Shown here: positions 38,120 through 47,529 of the stretch, one piece after another
How the letters are laid out: each line of letters opens with the position of its first letter
Numbering within the stretch: the stretch's first letter is position 1
Assembly: GCA_015066935.1 (NCBI GenBank)
Contig: SVNK01000007.1
Span: 1 to 64,000, forward strand
Direction: 5' to 3'
DNA length: 64,000 nucleotides
Source of the DNA: Ruminococcus sp.
GTDB taxonomy: Bacteria > Bacillota > Clostridia > Oscillospirales > Ruminococcaceae
Notes under the pieces: generated by a model
The model's database searches: none
Told to the model about the DNA's origin: nothing
The model's input: the letters and a program-made list of their open reading frames with translations, nothing else
Translations under genes and position numbers: made by a program

Positions 38120-40741
38120 ATGGCAAAGGAACTGGCAAAAGCTTATAATCCCAAGGATTTTGAGGACAGAATCTATGCCGCATGGAACGACAATGGCTGT
38201 TTCCGTGCAGAGGCTGACCCCAAGAAAACACCTTATACTATAGTAATTCCCCCTCCGAACATCACAGGACAGCTCCACATGGGACACGCCCTCGATGAAA
38301 CACTTCAGGACATCCTTATCCGCTGGAAGCGTATGAGTGGATATTCGGCACTGTGGCTTCCCGGTACAGACCACGCCGCAATCGCTACAGAGGCTAAAAT
38401 CGTTGAGGCTATGCGTAAGGAAGGCGTTACAAAGGAGGACCTCGGACGTGACGGTTTCATGGAACGTGCATGGGAGTGGAAAAGACAGTACGGCGGCAGA
38501 ATCTGCGAACAGCTCAAGAAGCTCGGTTCATCCTGCGACTGGTCAAGAGAGCGTTTCACAATGGACGAGGGCTGTTCAAAGGCGGTAAAGGAAGTATTTG
38601 TAAAGTATTACGAAAAGGGACTCATCTACCGTGGCGAGAGAATCATCAACTGGTGTCCCAAATGTAAGACCTCACTTTCCGACGCAGAGGTAACATACGA
38701 GGATCAGGCAGGTCATTTCTGGCACCTCCGCTATAAAATCAAGGACGCTGACGGCTATCTTGAACTTGCAACAACACGTCCCGAAACACTTCTCGGTGAT
38801 ACAGCAGTAGCCGTAAACCCCAACGACGAGCGTTACAAGGAATTAGTCGGCAAGACGGTAATTCTCCCGATTGTTCACCGTGAGATTCCGATTGTTGCGG
38901 ACGATTACGTTGAAATGGACTTCGGAACAGGCGTTGTAAAGATTACTCCTGCCCACGACCCCAACGACTTTGAAGTGGGACTCCGTCACAAGCTTCCCGT
39001 TATCAACGTAATGAACGACGACGCTACAATCGTTGACGATTATCCCAAGTATGCAGGCATGGAACGCTTCGACGCAAGAAAAGCTATCGTTGCAGACCTC
39101 GAAGCAGAGGGAGCACTCGTAAAAATCGAGGACTACAGCCATAATGTAGGTACATGCTACCGCTGTGGAACAACTGTTGAACCCAAGGTTTCAACACAGT
39201 GGTTCGTGAAGATGCAGCCTCTTGCACAGCCTGCAATCGACGCTGTAAAGAACGGCGACACAAAGTTCGTACCTGAAAGATTTGACAAGATTTATTTCCA
39301 CTGGCTTGAAAACATCCGTGACTGGTGCATTTCACGTCAGATATGGTGGGGACACCAGATTCCTGCATTCTACTGTGACGAGTGCGGTGAAATGGTTGTA
39401 ACAAAGGAAGACGGAGCAGTTTGTCCCAAGTGCGGAAAGCCCATGCGTCAGGACCCTGACACTCTTGATACATGGTTCAGTTCTGCACTCTGGCCGTTCT
39501 CAACACTCGGCTGGCCCGAAAATACAGAGGACCTCAATTACTTCTACCCCACAAATACACTTGTTACAGGCTACGACATCATCTTCTTCTGGGTAATCAG
39601 AATGATGTTCAGCGGACTTGAGAACATGGGCAAGGTTCCCTTCGATACAGTTCTCATCCACGGTCTTGTACGTGACGCACAGGGACGCAAGATGTCCAAG
39701 TCGCTCGGAAACGGCATCGACCCGCTTGAAGTTATCGATGAGTACGGTGCGGACGCTCTCCGCTTTATGCTCGCAACAGGCAACTCTCCCGGAAACGATA
39801 TGCGTTATATCGACGACAAGGTTAAGGCAGCACGTAACTTCGCAAACAAGCTCTGGAACGCTTCACGTTTCATCATGATGAATCTCCCCGACGATTTCGA
39901 GTTCACAGGACTTCCTGCCGACCTTGAAACAGAGGATAAGTGGCTTGTAAACAAGTTCAACAAGCTTGCAAAGGAAGTTGGCGAGAACCTTGAAAAGTTC
40001 GAGCTTGGCGTTGCCTCACAGAAGATTTACGACTTCATCTGGGACGTTTACTGCGACTGGTACATCGAAATCACAAAGCCCAGAATTCAGGCAGGCGGCG
40101 AGACAATGGCAAAGGCACAGGCGGTTCTCGTATGGGCAATGCAGGGAATGCTCAAGCTTCTCCATCCGTTCATGCCGTTCATCACGGAGGAAATCTGGCA
40201 GGTTCTCACAAATGAGAAGTCGATGATTATCCTTGAAACTTACCCCACATACGACAGTTCAATCGACTACTCAGCAGAGGAAAAGTCATTTGAAAAGATT
40301 ATTTCAGCTATCAAGGCTGTAAGAAATACACGTACAGAGATGAACGTACCGCCCTCGGTAAAGGCAAAGCTTATCATCGAGACGGACGAGCCTGAGCTTT
40401 ATACATCCTGTGCCGCATTCTTCGAGAAGCTTGCTTCCGCTTCATCTGTAGAGGCAGGTGCTTCCGTTGAACATGAGAACTGTGCAAATGCCGTTACAGA
40501 CTCCGCAAGAATCTTCATTCCCATGGACGAACTCGTTGACAAGGAAAAGGAAATTGCACGTCTTGAAAAGGAAAAGGCAAAGGTTCAGAAGGACATCGAC
40601 TTCCTCAGCGGTAAACTCAATAATCAGGGCTTTATCGCAAAGGCTCCCGAAAAACTCATCGAAGCTGAAAAGGCTAAGCTTGCAGTCGCACAGGAGAAAA
40701 TGGCTAAAATCGAGCAGTCCATCGCTGCATTCAGGAATTAA
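38120..40741 (+). CDS. valS: Valyl-tRNA synthetase
   Basis: ATG at 38120 with AGGAGAG RBS; PPPNITGQLHMGHALDETLQD, GRKMSKSLGNGIDP; the track start at 38003 lies in the T-box. Confidence 0.96.
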   Translation: MAKELAKAYNPKDFEDRIYAAWNDNGCFRAEADPKKTPYTIVIPPPNITGQLHMGHALDETLQDILIRWKRMSGYSALWLPGTDHAAIATEAKIVEAMRKEGVTKEDLGRDGFMERAWEWKRQYGGRICEQLKKLGSSCDWSRERFTMDEGCSKAVKEVFVKYYEKGLIYRGERIINWCPKCKTSLSDAEVTYEDQAGHFWHLRYKIKDADGYLELATTRPETLLGDTAVAVNPNDERYKELVGKTVILPIVHREIPIVADDYVEMDFGTGVVKITPAHDPNDFEVGLRHKLPVINVMNDDATIVDDYPKYAGMERFDARKAIVADLEAEGALVKIEDYSHNVGTCYRCGTTVEPKVSTQWFVKMQPLAQPAIDAVKNGDTKFVPERFDKIYFHWLENIRDWCISRQIWWGHQIPAFYCDECGEMVVTKEDGAVCPKCGKPMRQDPDTLDTWFSSALWPFSTLGWPENTEDLNYFYPTNTLVTGYDIIFFWVIRMMFSGLENMGKVPFDTVLIHGLVRDAQGRKMSKSLGNGIDPLEVIDEYGADALRFMLATGNSPGNDMRYIDDKVKAARNFANKLWNASRFIMMNLPDDFEFTGLPADLETEDKWLVNKFNKLAKEVGENLEKFELGVASQKIYDFIWDVYCDWYIEITKPRIQAGGETMAKAQAVLVWAMQGMLKLLHPFMPFITEEIWQVLTNEKSMIILETYPTYDSSIDYSAEEKSFEKIISAIKAVRNTRTEMNVPPSVKAKLIIETDEPELYTSCAAFFEKLASASSVEAGASVEHENCANAVTDSARIFIPMDELVDKEKEIARLEKEKAKVQKDIDFLSGKLNNQGFIAKAPEKLIEAEKAKLAVAQEKMAKIEQSIAAFRN

Positions 40742-40770
40742 GGCTTATCGCACATTACTGTAATTTATCA

Positions 40771-40974
40771 GGGAAGAACCTTTCTGAGGAAAGGTTCTTC
40801 CCCGAACCCCTTTCCAAAGACTTTTAATACAAATTTCAGTCAGGCAGGGCACACGTAAAAAAACATTGAATTCTTTGTTTGTATGGGGAGTGCCCTGTCC
40901 GACTGAAATTTCATACTGAAAGTTTTAGGGAGGGAGTTTGAGGGAGGACCCTTTTTCAAAATGGTCTCCCTCAA
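40771..40974. repeat. Fold-back repeat element, copy 1
   Basis: GGGAAGAACCTTTC-TGAG-GAAAGGTTCTTCCC hairpin, central stem CAGTCAGGCAGGGCAC/GTGCCCTGTCCGACTG, 3' hairpin; about 80% like 51649-51853 outside the apical stem. Confidence 0.85.
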
Positions 40975-41022
40975 TAAACTGCAGTGATATGGTAAAAGCA
41001 TAAATCTCAGGAGGTAGTTGAG

Positions 41023-41325
41023 ATGATAAAGCACATAGTAATGTTCAGACTCAAAGCCACAGAGGGAATGAGCGAATACGACAACGCACTTGAAGCGAAG
41101 AAGCGTTTTGAGGACGTAATTGCAAAGGTTGAGGAGCTTAAAAAGGGGGAGCTTGTTATCAACTCCGCTGACGCTCCCGAAAGCAATTACACAATCGCTC
41201 TTATCTGTGATTTTGACGATATAGACGGACTTAACGCATATCAGGTGCACCCTGCGCACGTTGAGTTTGCGAAATTCATAGGCACAGTAAAGACAGAACG
41301 TGCCTGCATTGATTACGAATTTTAA
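41023..41325 (+). CDS. Dabb-family (stress-responsive alpha/beta barrel) protein
   Basis: MIKHIVMFRLKATEGMSEYDN...VHPAHVEFAKFI. Confidence 0.85.
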   Translation: MIKHIVMFRLKATEGMSEYDNALEAKKRFEDVIAKVEELKKGELVINSADAPESNYTIALICDFDDIDGLNAYQVHPAHVEFAKFIGTVKTERACIDYEF

Positions 41326-41394
41326 TGCGTAAACTGCATTAAAAATAAAAATTGCCGTCAGCACTGTACGGCGAAGAAAACGGAGGGAAAAATC

Positions 41395-42138
41395 ATGACA
41401 AATGTAAAAGGCAAATGGGCACTTCTCACAGGTGCGAGCAGAGGAATCGGCTATCTTTCGGCGATTTACATGGCGAAGCTTGGCTGTAATCTGGTACTTC
41501 ACAGCAGAAAGGCAGAGCATTGTGCGAAGGTACTTGAGGAGGTAAAGGCACTCGGAGTTGAAGCATACGTGGTTGAAGCTGAACTTTCCGACCTTGATTC
41601 CGTAGAGAAGATGCTTCAGGAAATCGACGCAAAGGGTACACAGATTGACATCATTCTCAACAATGCGGGACTTCAGATTGCATACCGCACTGAATATCTC
41701 ACAACACCTGTGTCCGATTACGACATCAGCTTCAAGGTTAATACTACAGCTCCGATGATGATATGCTACCATTTCCTGCCAGCGATGCAGGAGAGAGGTT
41801 TCGGCAGAATCGTCAACACAACAAGCGGAATAGCACTTGAACCTGAGCAGGCAGGCTATTCGGCTGCAAAAGCGGCTCTCAACAAGGTTACGATTGACCT
41901 CGGCTCGAAGTATCAGGGAAGCGATATTGTGCTGAATCTGGCAGACCCCGGCTGGTGCAGAACAGAGCTTGGAGGACCAAATGCTCCTAACTCACCCGAA
42001 AGTGCACTTCCCGGAGTTCTGGTGGGTGCATTCGTGGACGACAAGAAGTCGGGACGTATCTTCTCTGCACAGGAATTCTCTGGAATGAGTCTTGAAGAAG
42101 CCGTTGCAAAGGCAGAGTCTATGGAGAGTCCGTACTGA
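41395..42138 (+). CDS. SDR-family oxidoreductase
   Basis: WALLTGASRGIGYLSAIYMAKLG, ILNNAG, GYSAAKAALNK. Confidence 0.93.
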   Translation: MTNVKGKWALLTGASRGIGYLSAIYMAKLGCNLVLHSRKAEHCAKVLEEVKALGVEAYVVEAELSDLDSVEKMLQEIDAKGTQIDIILNNAGLQIAYRTEYLTTPVSDYDISFKVNTTAPMMICYHFLPAMQERGFGRIVNTTSGIALEPEQAGYSAAKAALNKVTIDLGSKYQGSDIVLNLADPGWCRTELGGPNAPNSPESALPGVLVGAFVDDKKSGRIFSAQEFSGMSLEEAVAKAESMESPY

Positions 42139-43391
42139 TGAACATTGATGAGACCATGGATTTCATAAATTCCTTTTCGAAATCGGGGAAGGCGATAACC
42201 GACCTTTCCCGTGCGAGAGGACTTATGGAACGTGTGGGAAATCCTGAAAAACAGCTGAAATTCATCCACGTTGCGGGGACTAACGGAAAAGGCTCGACGG
42301 TGGAGTACATCTCAAACGCTCTGATTCGTTCGGGTTTCAGGACGGGACAGTTCACTTCGCCTTTCATCACCCACTATGCCGACCGAATCCGCATAAACGG
42401 TCGGGAAATCGACGAGGAATCTCTCTGTGAAATTGCGGAGACCGTGAAAAATGCCGCAGACAGCAGAGATTATTCGCAGTTTGAGATTACCATGGCGATT
42501 GCGATGCTGTGGTATGTCCGTGAGAAGTGCGACATTGTTGTACTTGAGGTGGGAATCGGAGGTCTGCTCGACTGCACCAATGTTATACCGTCGCCTGTTG
42601 CGTCGGTTATAACGTCCATATCGCTCGACCACACGGCTATACTTGGCGACACCGTGGAGAAAATTGCTGTGCAGAAGGCAGGCATTGTCAAGGAAAACTC
42701 GGCGGTAGTGCTGTCGATGTACAACAAGAAAAGTGTCGGGGAGATTGTCGGCAAGGCGGCGTCTGAAAAGGGGAGTCTGCTCATACAGCCCGACGCAGAC
42801 GCCTTTGAGATTCTTGGGATTTCCGCCGAGGGAAGCCGTTTCAGATACTGCGGCAGAGAATATACTGCGGCAATGATAGGCAGGTGGCAGTGCGTTAATG
42901 CGGTCACTGCGATTGAAGTCTGCCGATATATCCGAAGCTGTGGTTTTGACGTTTCTGAGGATAACATCGCAAAGTCCATTGAGACTTCCCGTGTAAAGGC
43001 GAGAGTCCAGTTTATTGGTGGGAATCCGCCTGTTATCGTGGACGGCGGTCACAATCCCGACGGCGTTGAAAATGTGATTTCCTTTGTCAGAGGAATAAAA
43101 TGTATCGCAGCCGTCATGGGCATGGTCGATTCAAAGGATTACGAAAGCTCTGTCCGTAGAGTTGCACAGTACTGCGACGTAATTTATACCGTGGACGGCT
43201 TTGCCTATAACTGCATTCCTGCGGAAAAACTGGCGGAAACGGCAGGTCGGTATACGTTGTCGGACGCCTGCACAACTCTCGGAGAAGCTGTCGGCAAGGC
43301 AAAAAAATACGCCTGCGAAAACAGCGGCACAGTACTTGTCTGTGGCTCGCTCTACCTCGCAAGCGAATATCTGAACAATACGGAATTATAG
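42138..43391 (+). CDS. folC: Folylpolyglutamate/dihydrofolate synthase
   Basis: FIHVAGTNGKGSTVEYISNAL, TSPFITHYADRIRINGREI, VDGGHNPDGVENV. Confidence 0.93.
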   Translation: MNIDETMDFINSFSKSGKAITDLSRARGLMERVGNPEKQLKFIHVAGTNGKGSTVEYISNALIRSGFRTGQFTSPFITHYADRIRINGREIDEESLCEIAETVKNAADSRDYSQFEITMAIAMLWYVREKCDIVVLEVGIGGLLDCTNVIPSPVASVITSISLDHTAILGDTVEKIAVQKAGIVKENSAVVLSMYNKKSVGEIVGKAASEKGSLLIQPDADAFEILGISAEGSRFRYCGREYTAAMIGRWQCVNAVTAIEVCRYIRSCGFDVSEDNIAKSIETSRVKARVQFIGGNPPVIVDGGHNPDGVENVISFVRGIKCIAAVMGMVDSKDYESSVRRVAQYCDVIYTVDGFAYNCIPAEKLAETAGRYTLSDACTTLGEAVGKAKKYACENSGTVLVCGSLYLASEYLNNTEL

Positions 43392-43420
43392 AATTATTGA
43401 ATTGTCGGTACAATATATAT

Positions 43421-43494
43421 GCGGATGCCCAATGGGCATCCCTACAAATGGCTTTTTACATATATAAATGTAGGGACGACCATTGGTCGTCCGC
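43421..43494. repeat. GTAGGGACGACC palindromic element, locus A
   Basis: GCGGATGCCCAATGGGCATCCCTACA ... TGTAGGGACGACCATTGGTCGTCCGC (inverted, each arm itself a hairpin); conserved right flank to about 43530. Confidence 0.85.
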
Positions 43495-43570
43495 TTGATA
43501 TTTTGATTAAAATATGATTTATTGATAAACTCAATCCCCGATACGTCTGTATCGGGGATTTTTTCGTCAA

Positions 43571-44947
43571 TTATTCCTGTTCGCCGAAGATGCGGACAGC
43601 TTTCATCATGATAGCGCACTCAAGACGCTTCTTTTCGAGCTGACATGAAAGCTTGTGAGCCTTTCTGATGTCGCCCATATACTGGTAGTTATTGGCATTA
43701 CAGCCGCCGCTGCAATAGAATTTAGCCCAGCACTTGGTACACTCCTCCTTGGAGTAAACATGAGCCTTAGCGAAATCGGTTTTCATTTCCTGATTGAAGG
43801 TACCCTCGTCGATGTTGCCCATTTTATACTCGTCGATGCCGACGAACTGGTGGCAGGGGTAGATGTCGCCGTCGGGAGTGATAGCGACGTAATCGTTGCC
43901 GCAGCCGCATCCACGGAGTCTCTTTATAGCGCAGGGACCCTGATCGAGGTCGAGCATGAAGTGGAAGAAGTTGAACTTTCCGCCTTTTTTCTCATTTTCG
44001 ATGATACGGTTTGCGAGGTTCTCGTACTCCTTGAAAACGGTGGGGAGGTCTTTTTCGGTGAGAGCGTACTCATCGGAATCGCCTACAACAGGCTCAACAG
44101 AGATCTGGTCGAAGCCCTCGTTGTAGAGGCTGAAAACGTCCTCAGAGAAGTCGAGATTGCGGTTGGTGAACGTGCCTCTTACGTAGTACTCCTTATCGCC
44201 TCTGCCTGCAACGAGCTTTTTGAACATGGGGAGAATCTTATCATAGCAGCCTGTGCCGTCAACACGCACTCTGAAGTAGTCGTTGACTTCCTTTCTGCCG
44301 TCGATTGAGAGCACGACGTTTGACATTTCCTTATTGATGAAGTCGATTTTATCGTCGTCGAGAAGAAGACCGTTTGTAGTGATAGTGAAGCGGAACTTCT
44401 TGCCGAACTCAGCCTCACGGGAACGAGCGTACTTGACAATCTGCTTTACGACGTCGAAGTTCATGAGAGGCTCACCGCCGAAGAAATCCAGTTCAAGATT
44501 GGGACGGTCGCCTGAATTTTCGAGGAGGAAGTCAATAGCGTGCTTACCTGTCTCAAACGACATAAGTTTTCTGCCCTTACCGAAGTCACCGGTAGAAGCG
44601 AAGCAGTATTTGCAGCGGAGGTTGCAGTCGTGAGCGATATTGAGGCACATAGCCTTCACAGGGGAAGCAACGGAATACTTTGCATATTTTTCATAGTCGT
44701 CCTCGGAGAAGAGGATTTTATCGTTATAAAGCTCCTTGATTTCCTGATAGCACGACTCAATTTCGTCGGCGGGGTATGAGATTGAGAGTTTATCCACGAC
44801 CTTTTCGGGACAGTGCTCATCAAAAGGCGGTTCCACGTTATCGAGGAGGTCATATGTAAGCTCGTCCACAATATGAACGCCGCCGCTGTTTACGTCAAGG
44901 ACTATATTGAAGCCGTTAAGCTTGAACTTATGTATCATTTTCAACAA
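43571..44947 (-). CDS. scfB: SCIFF peptide radical SAM maturase
   Basis: CLNIAHDCNLRCKYCFASTGDF (CxxxCxxC), SPASM-type cysteines GCGCGNDYVAITPDGDIYPCHQFVG, CTKCWAKFYCSGGCNANNYQ; adjacent to SCIFF peptide. Confidence 0.94.
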   Translation of the reverse strand: MLKMIHKFKLNGFNIVLDVNSGGVHIVDELTYDLLDNVEPPFDEHCPEKVVDKLSISYPADEIESCYQEIKELYNDKILFSEDDYEKYAKYSVASPVKAMCLNIAHDCNLRCKYCFASTGDFGKGRKLMSFETGKHAIDFLLENSGDRPNLELDFFGGEPLMNFDVVKQIVKYARSREAEFGKKFRFTITTNGLLLDDDKIDFINKEMSNVVLSIDGRKEVNDYFRVRVDGTGCYDKILPMFKKLVAGRGDKEYYVRGTFTNRNLDFSEDVFSLYNEGFDQISVEPVVGDSDEYALTEKDLPTVFKEYENLANRIIENEKKGGKFNFFHFMLDLDQGPCAIKRLRGCGCGNDYVAITPDGDIYPCHQFVGIDEYKMGNIDEGTFNQEMKTDFAKAHVYSKEECTKCWAKFYCSGGCNANNYQYMGDIRKAHKLSCQLEKKRLECAIMMKAVRIFGEQE

Positions 44948-45017
44948 AACCTTTCAAAAAAGTCTGAGGCAGCATTCATGAATGCCGCCTCATTAATAAT
45001 TCAGAATAAAAATCCGC

Positions 45018-45155
45018 TTATCTCTCGCACTTCTGGTTAGCAACTGTGCAGGATGTCTTGCAGGCAGACTGGCATGAAGCCTGGCACTTACCGCAGCCGC
45101 CCTTCTGAGCTGACTCCTTGAGATTAGCCTTATTGATAGTCTTAATGTGTTTCAT
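45018..45155 (-). CDS. scfA: SCIFF (six-cysteines-in-forty-five) ribosomal peptide precursor
   Basis: 45 aa: MKHIKTINKANLKESAQKGGCGKCQASCQSACKTSCTVANQKCER, six Cys; ATG at 45155. Confidence 0.95.
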   Translation of the reverse strand: MKHIKTINKANLKESAQKGGCGKCQASCQSACKTSCTVANQKCER

Positions 45156-45330
45156 AGTTATAAACCTCCCTTTGGAAAAATGCGGATAATCCGCAGATGT
45201 TACTGATATTATAGCATATTTCCGTATACTTTTCAATAGTTTTTTCCATAATTGCAATTTTTGGTGATTTCCGACAATTTTCACAAAAGCGCAGATGTCA
45301 TTTCGTTACAATACAACGGACGATCTGAAG

Positions 45331-47211
45331 TCAGTCTATTCTGTTTTTCTTTTTTGCTTTTTTCACAGCGTACATTTTATTATCGGCTTTGTGCATAGAC
45401 AGGAGTATGTCGGTGTTTTTGTGGCAGTACTCATAACCTGCACTCATTGAAAGCTCGTAGGGTTTATGCCACTGAAGATTATTTACTCTTAATTTTTCGT
45501 TTATGGTATCTATGAAAGTGACAGCGTCGTTTTCACAGTTTGAAAGGAACATTACAACGAATTCGTCGCCGCCCGTTCTTACAGCGATACCCGATTCAGG
45601 CTTTGAAGCGTCGAGGATTTTTGCGGCAGCCTTGATAGAAGCGTCGCCTTCGAGATGACCGTAGGTATCGTTGATATATTTAAGACCGTCGAGGTCAACG
45701 CTTACGATACAGAAAGTCTGTGATGTATGCTGTAACTGTTCGAACATTTTTCTTATATAACGCTCCATACTTCTTCTGTTGGGGATACCGGTCAGCTCGT
45801 CGATGTAGGACTGTTCTCTGAGTGTCTGGACATTCTTGTTTTCGGAATACATTCTGATTCTGTCGAGGGAGCTTCCGATAGCGAAGACAAGAGGTTTTAT
45901 AAGGTCCTTGAACCTTGAAATATCAGCGTTCTGCATTACAAGGTAGCCGTAGCAATAGTCCTTGCAGTGAAGGGTGAAGACGAAAAGGGGCGAATACGAG
46001 ACTATATATTCTCTCGGGAGTATTTCGTGGCGATTAAATCTGCAGCTGCACCTTTTGATGCCCTTGGAAGTAATTATAGCTTTAAGGTGCATATTATCCG
46101 TGTAGCTCAGATTTTTTTCAAGCTGGAAATCGTGGCGTTCCGATTCGTCGCACATACAGAAATACAGTATTCCGAAATCGTCCTGAGTGCCGAATGATTT
46201 ATTTGAAAGTTTGAGGTAAATACTTGTAATGAGTTCATCGAAGTCGTCGGCGTTTTCGAAATCGAGGGGCAGGTAGGGGGTATATGCGAGGACGAGCTGG
46301 AGGGATTCTTTTTCAAGGTAGATGTCCCTGAAATCCTGCATATTTATTTCGGTGTTGCATCCGCAGCTGTTTCTGTAAATAGGCTCAAGCGGGATGACTA
46401 TCTGTTTATCCTGTGGCTTACCGTCCCAGATATTTTTCAGAACCTCCATTGCCTTGCTGCACATTGATGATACTGAAGCGCGGATACTTGTAATCGGTGG
46501 GATATGGTAGCGGACCTCGTCGATGTCATCGAGACCTGAAACGGCGATGTCATCGGGGATACGGTAACCTTTTGCTCTGAGGGCGTTGCACACTGAAATA
46601 GCCATGTAGTCATTGCTGCACACAATGGCTTGTGGGAGTTCTTTATTCTGACTGAGGAACCATTCAACAGCCTGCATGCCTTTTTTACGCCAGTAATTCC
46701 CGTAGAACACCATACCTTCGGTGACTTCGATACCGTGTTTTGCCATAGTATCCTTGTAAGCCTGAAGTCTCACACGAGCGTCCTCAAGTTCCATTCTGCC
46801 TGTCATAAAGCAGACACGCTTCATACCGTGCTTGACGATGAAATGCTCTGTCATTTGACAGATGGCGTCGTAGTCTCCGAGAGTGATGCTATAGAATCTG
46901 TCGTCACGGACACGAAGGGAAACAACGGGACATTCTGCATTTTTCATAAGAAAGAAGGCAAGTTCCTCTTCCATACCGGGAATGGCGTATGTATCGGGAC
47001 AGATAATGATTCCGTCGTAATTATTCAGATTAGGTATATGCATTATTTTCTTTTCGATTTCTCCGTAGAGCACATTTGCAACAAGAGCATCGAAATTGAC
47101 CATGAATGTGATTTCACAGTTGTTTTCAGCGAAGTGGTCGGAAAAATACTGAGCGATTTCCGCCTGGAAATCAACGAACAGTTCCCCAATAAAACAAATT
47201 ATCTTTTTCAT
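45331..47211 (-). CDS. LacI-type periplasmic-binding-like sensor fused to GGDEF diguanylate cyclase
   Basis: ATG 47211; PBP-like domain (AIVCSNDYMAISVCNALRAKGYRIPDDIAVSGLDDID), C-terminal DELTGIPNRRSMERYI ... RTGGDEFVVMF. Confidence 0.9.
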   Translation of the reverse strand: MKKIICFIGELFVDFQAEIAQYFSDHFAENNCEITFMVNFDALVANVLYGEIEKKIMHIPNLNNYDGIIICPDTYAIPGMEEELAFFLMKNAECPVVSLRVRDDRFYSITLGDYDAICQMTEHFIVKHGMKRVCFMTGRMELEDARVRLQAYKDTMAKHGIEVTEGMVFYGNYWRKKGMQAVEWFLSQNKELPQAIVCSNDYMAISVCNALRAKGYRIPDDIAVSGLDDIDEVRYHIPPITSIRASVSSMCSKAMEVLKNIWDGKPQDKQIVIPLEPIYRNSCGCNTEINMQDFRDIYLEKESLQLVLAYTPYLPLDFENADDFDELITSIYLKLSNKSFGTQDDFGILYFCMCDESERHDFQLEKNLSYTDNMHLKAIITSKGIKRCSCRFNRHEILPREYIVSYSPLFVFTLHCKDYCYGYLVMQNADISRFKDLIKPLVFAIGSSLDRIRMYSENKNVQTLREQSYIDELTGIPNRRSMERYIRKMFEQLQHTSQTFCIVSVDLDGLKYINDTYGHLEGDASIKAAAKILDASKPESGIAVRTGGDEFVVMFLSNCENDAVTFIDTINEKLRVNNLQWHKPYELSMSAGYEYCHKNTDILLSMHKADNKMYAVKKAKKKNRID

Positions 47212-47405
47212 ATTCCCTCCGATCGTTTTAACAGCTATATATAATATTATATCAGTTTTTTTTATTTTTTTCAATGTTTCATACAAAAAAACGATATTTT
47301 CTGTATTGTGCATAAAATGAACGCCGTTCGATTGGTCAGTATAACAACAGACTGATAAAAGATAGTCAAAGTCGGCGGTGTATGTGAGTTTTGTATGGAA
47401 TATCC

Positions 47406-47434
47406 TTGACAATTGTGAAAAGACGTGGTACAAT
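47406..47434 (+). promoter_or_regulatory. Sigma-A promoter of first GH5 gene
   Basis: TTGACA-17 nt-TACAAT. Confidence 0.8.
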
Positions 47435-47529
47435 TACAATATAAAATATGATGGGGAAGCATAACTTCCCAATCAGAACCTTCATACGAACATCCACCTG
47501 TTGTACATATTAAGAGAGAGGGTATAACA

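Noticed and set aside
40840-41772. 310-aa minus-strand ORF
   Set aside because: Its N-terminal part is antisense to the SDR and Dabb genes, and its C-terminus is read from the fold-back repeat (LPKTFSMKFQ also appears in the 51.7-kb copy), so it is a repeat-derived artefact.
43655-44308. 217-aa + strand ORF antisense to the SCIFF maturase
   Set aside because: Mirror ORF of a confidently assigned gene; low-complexity Val/Glu/Ala content and no RBS logic.
46630-47244. 204-aa + strand ORF upstream of the cellulases
   Set aside because: Antisense to the LacI-sensor/GGDEF gene, without RBS or domain.
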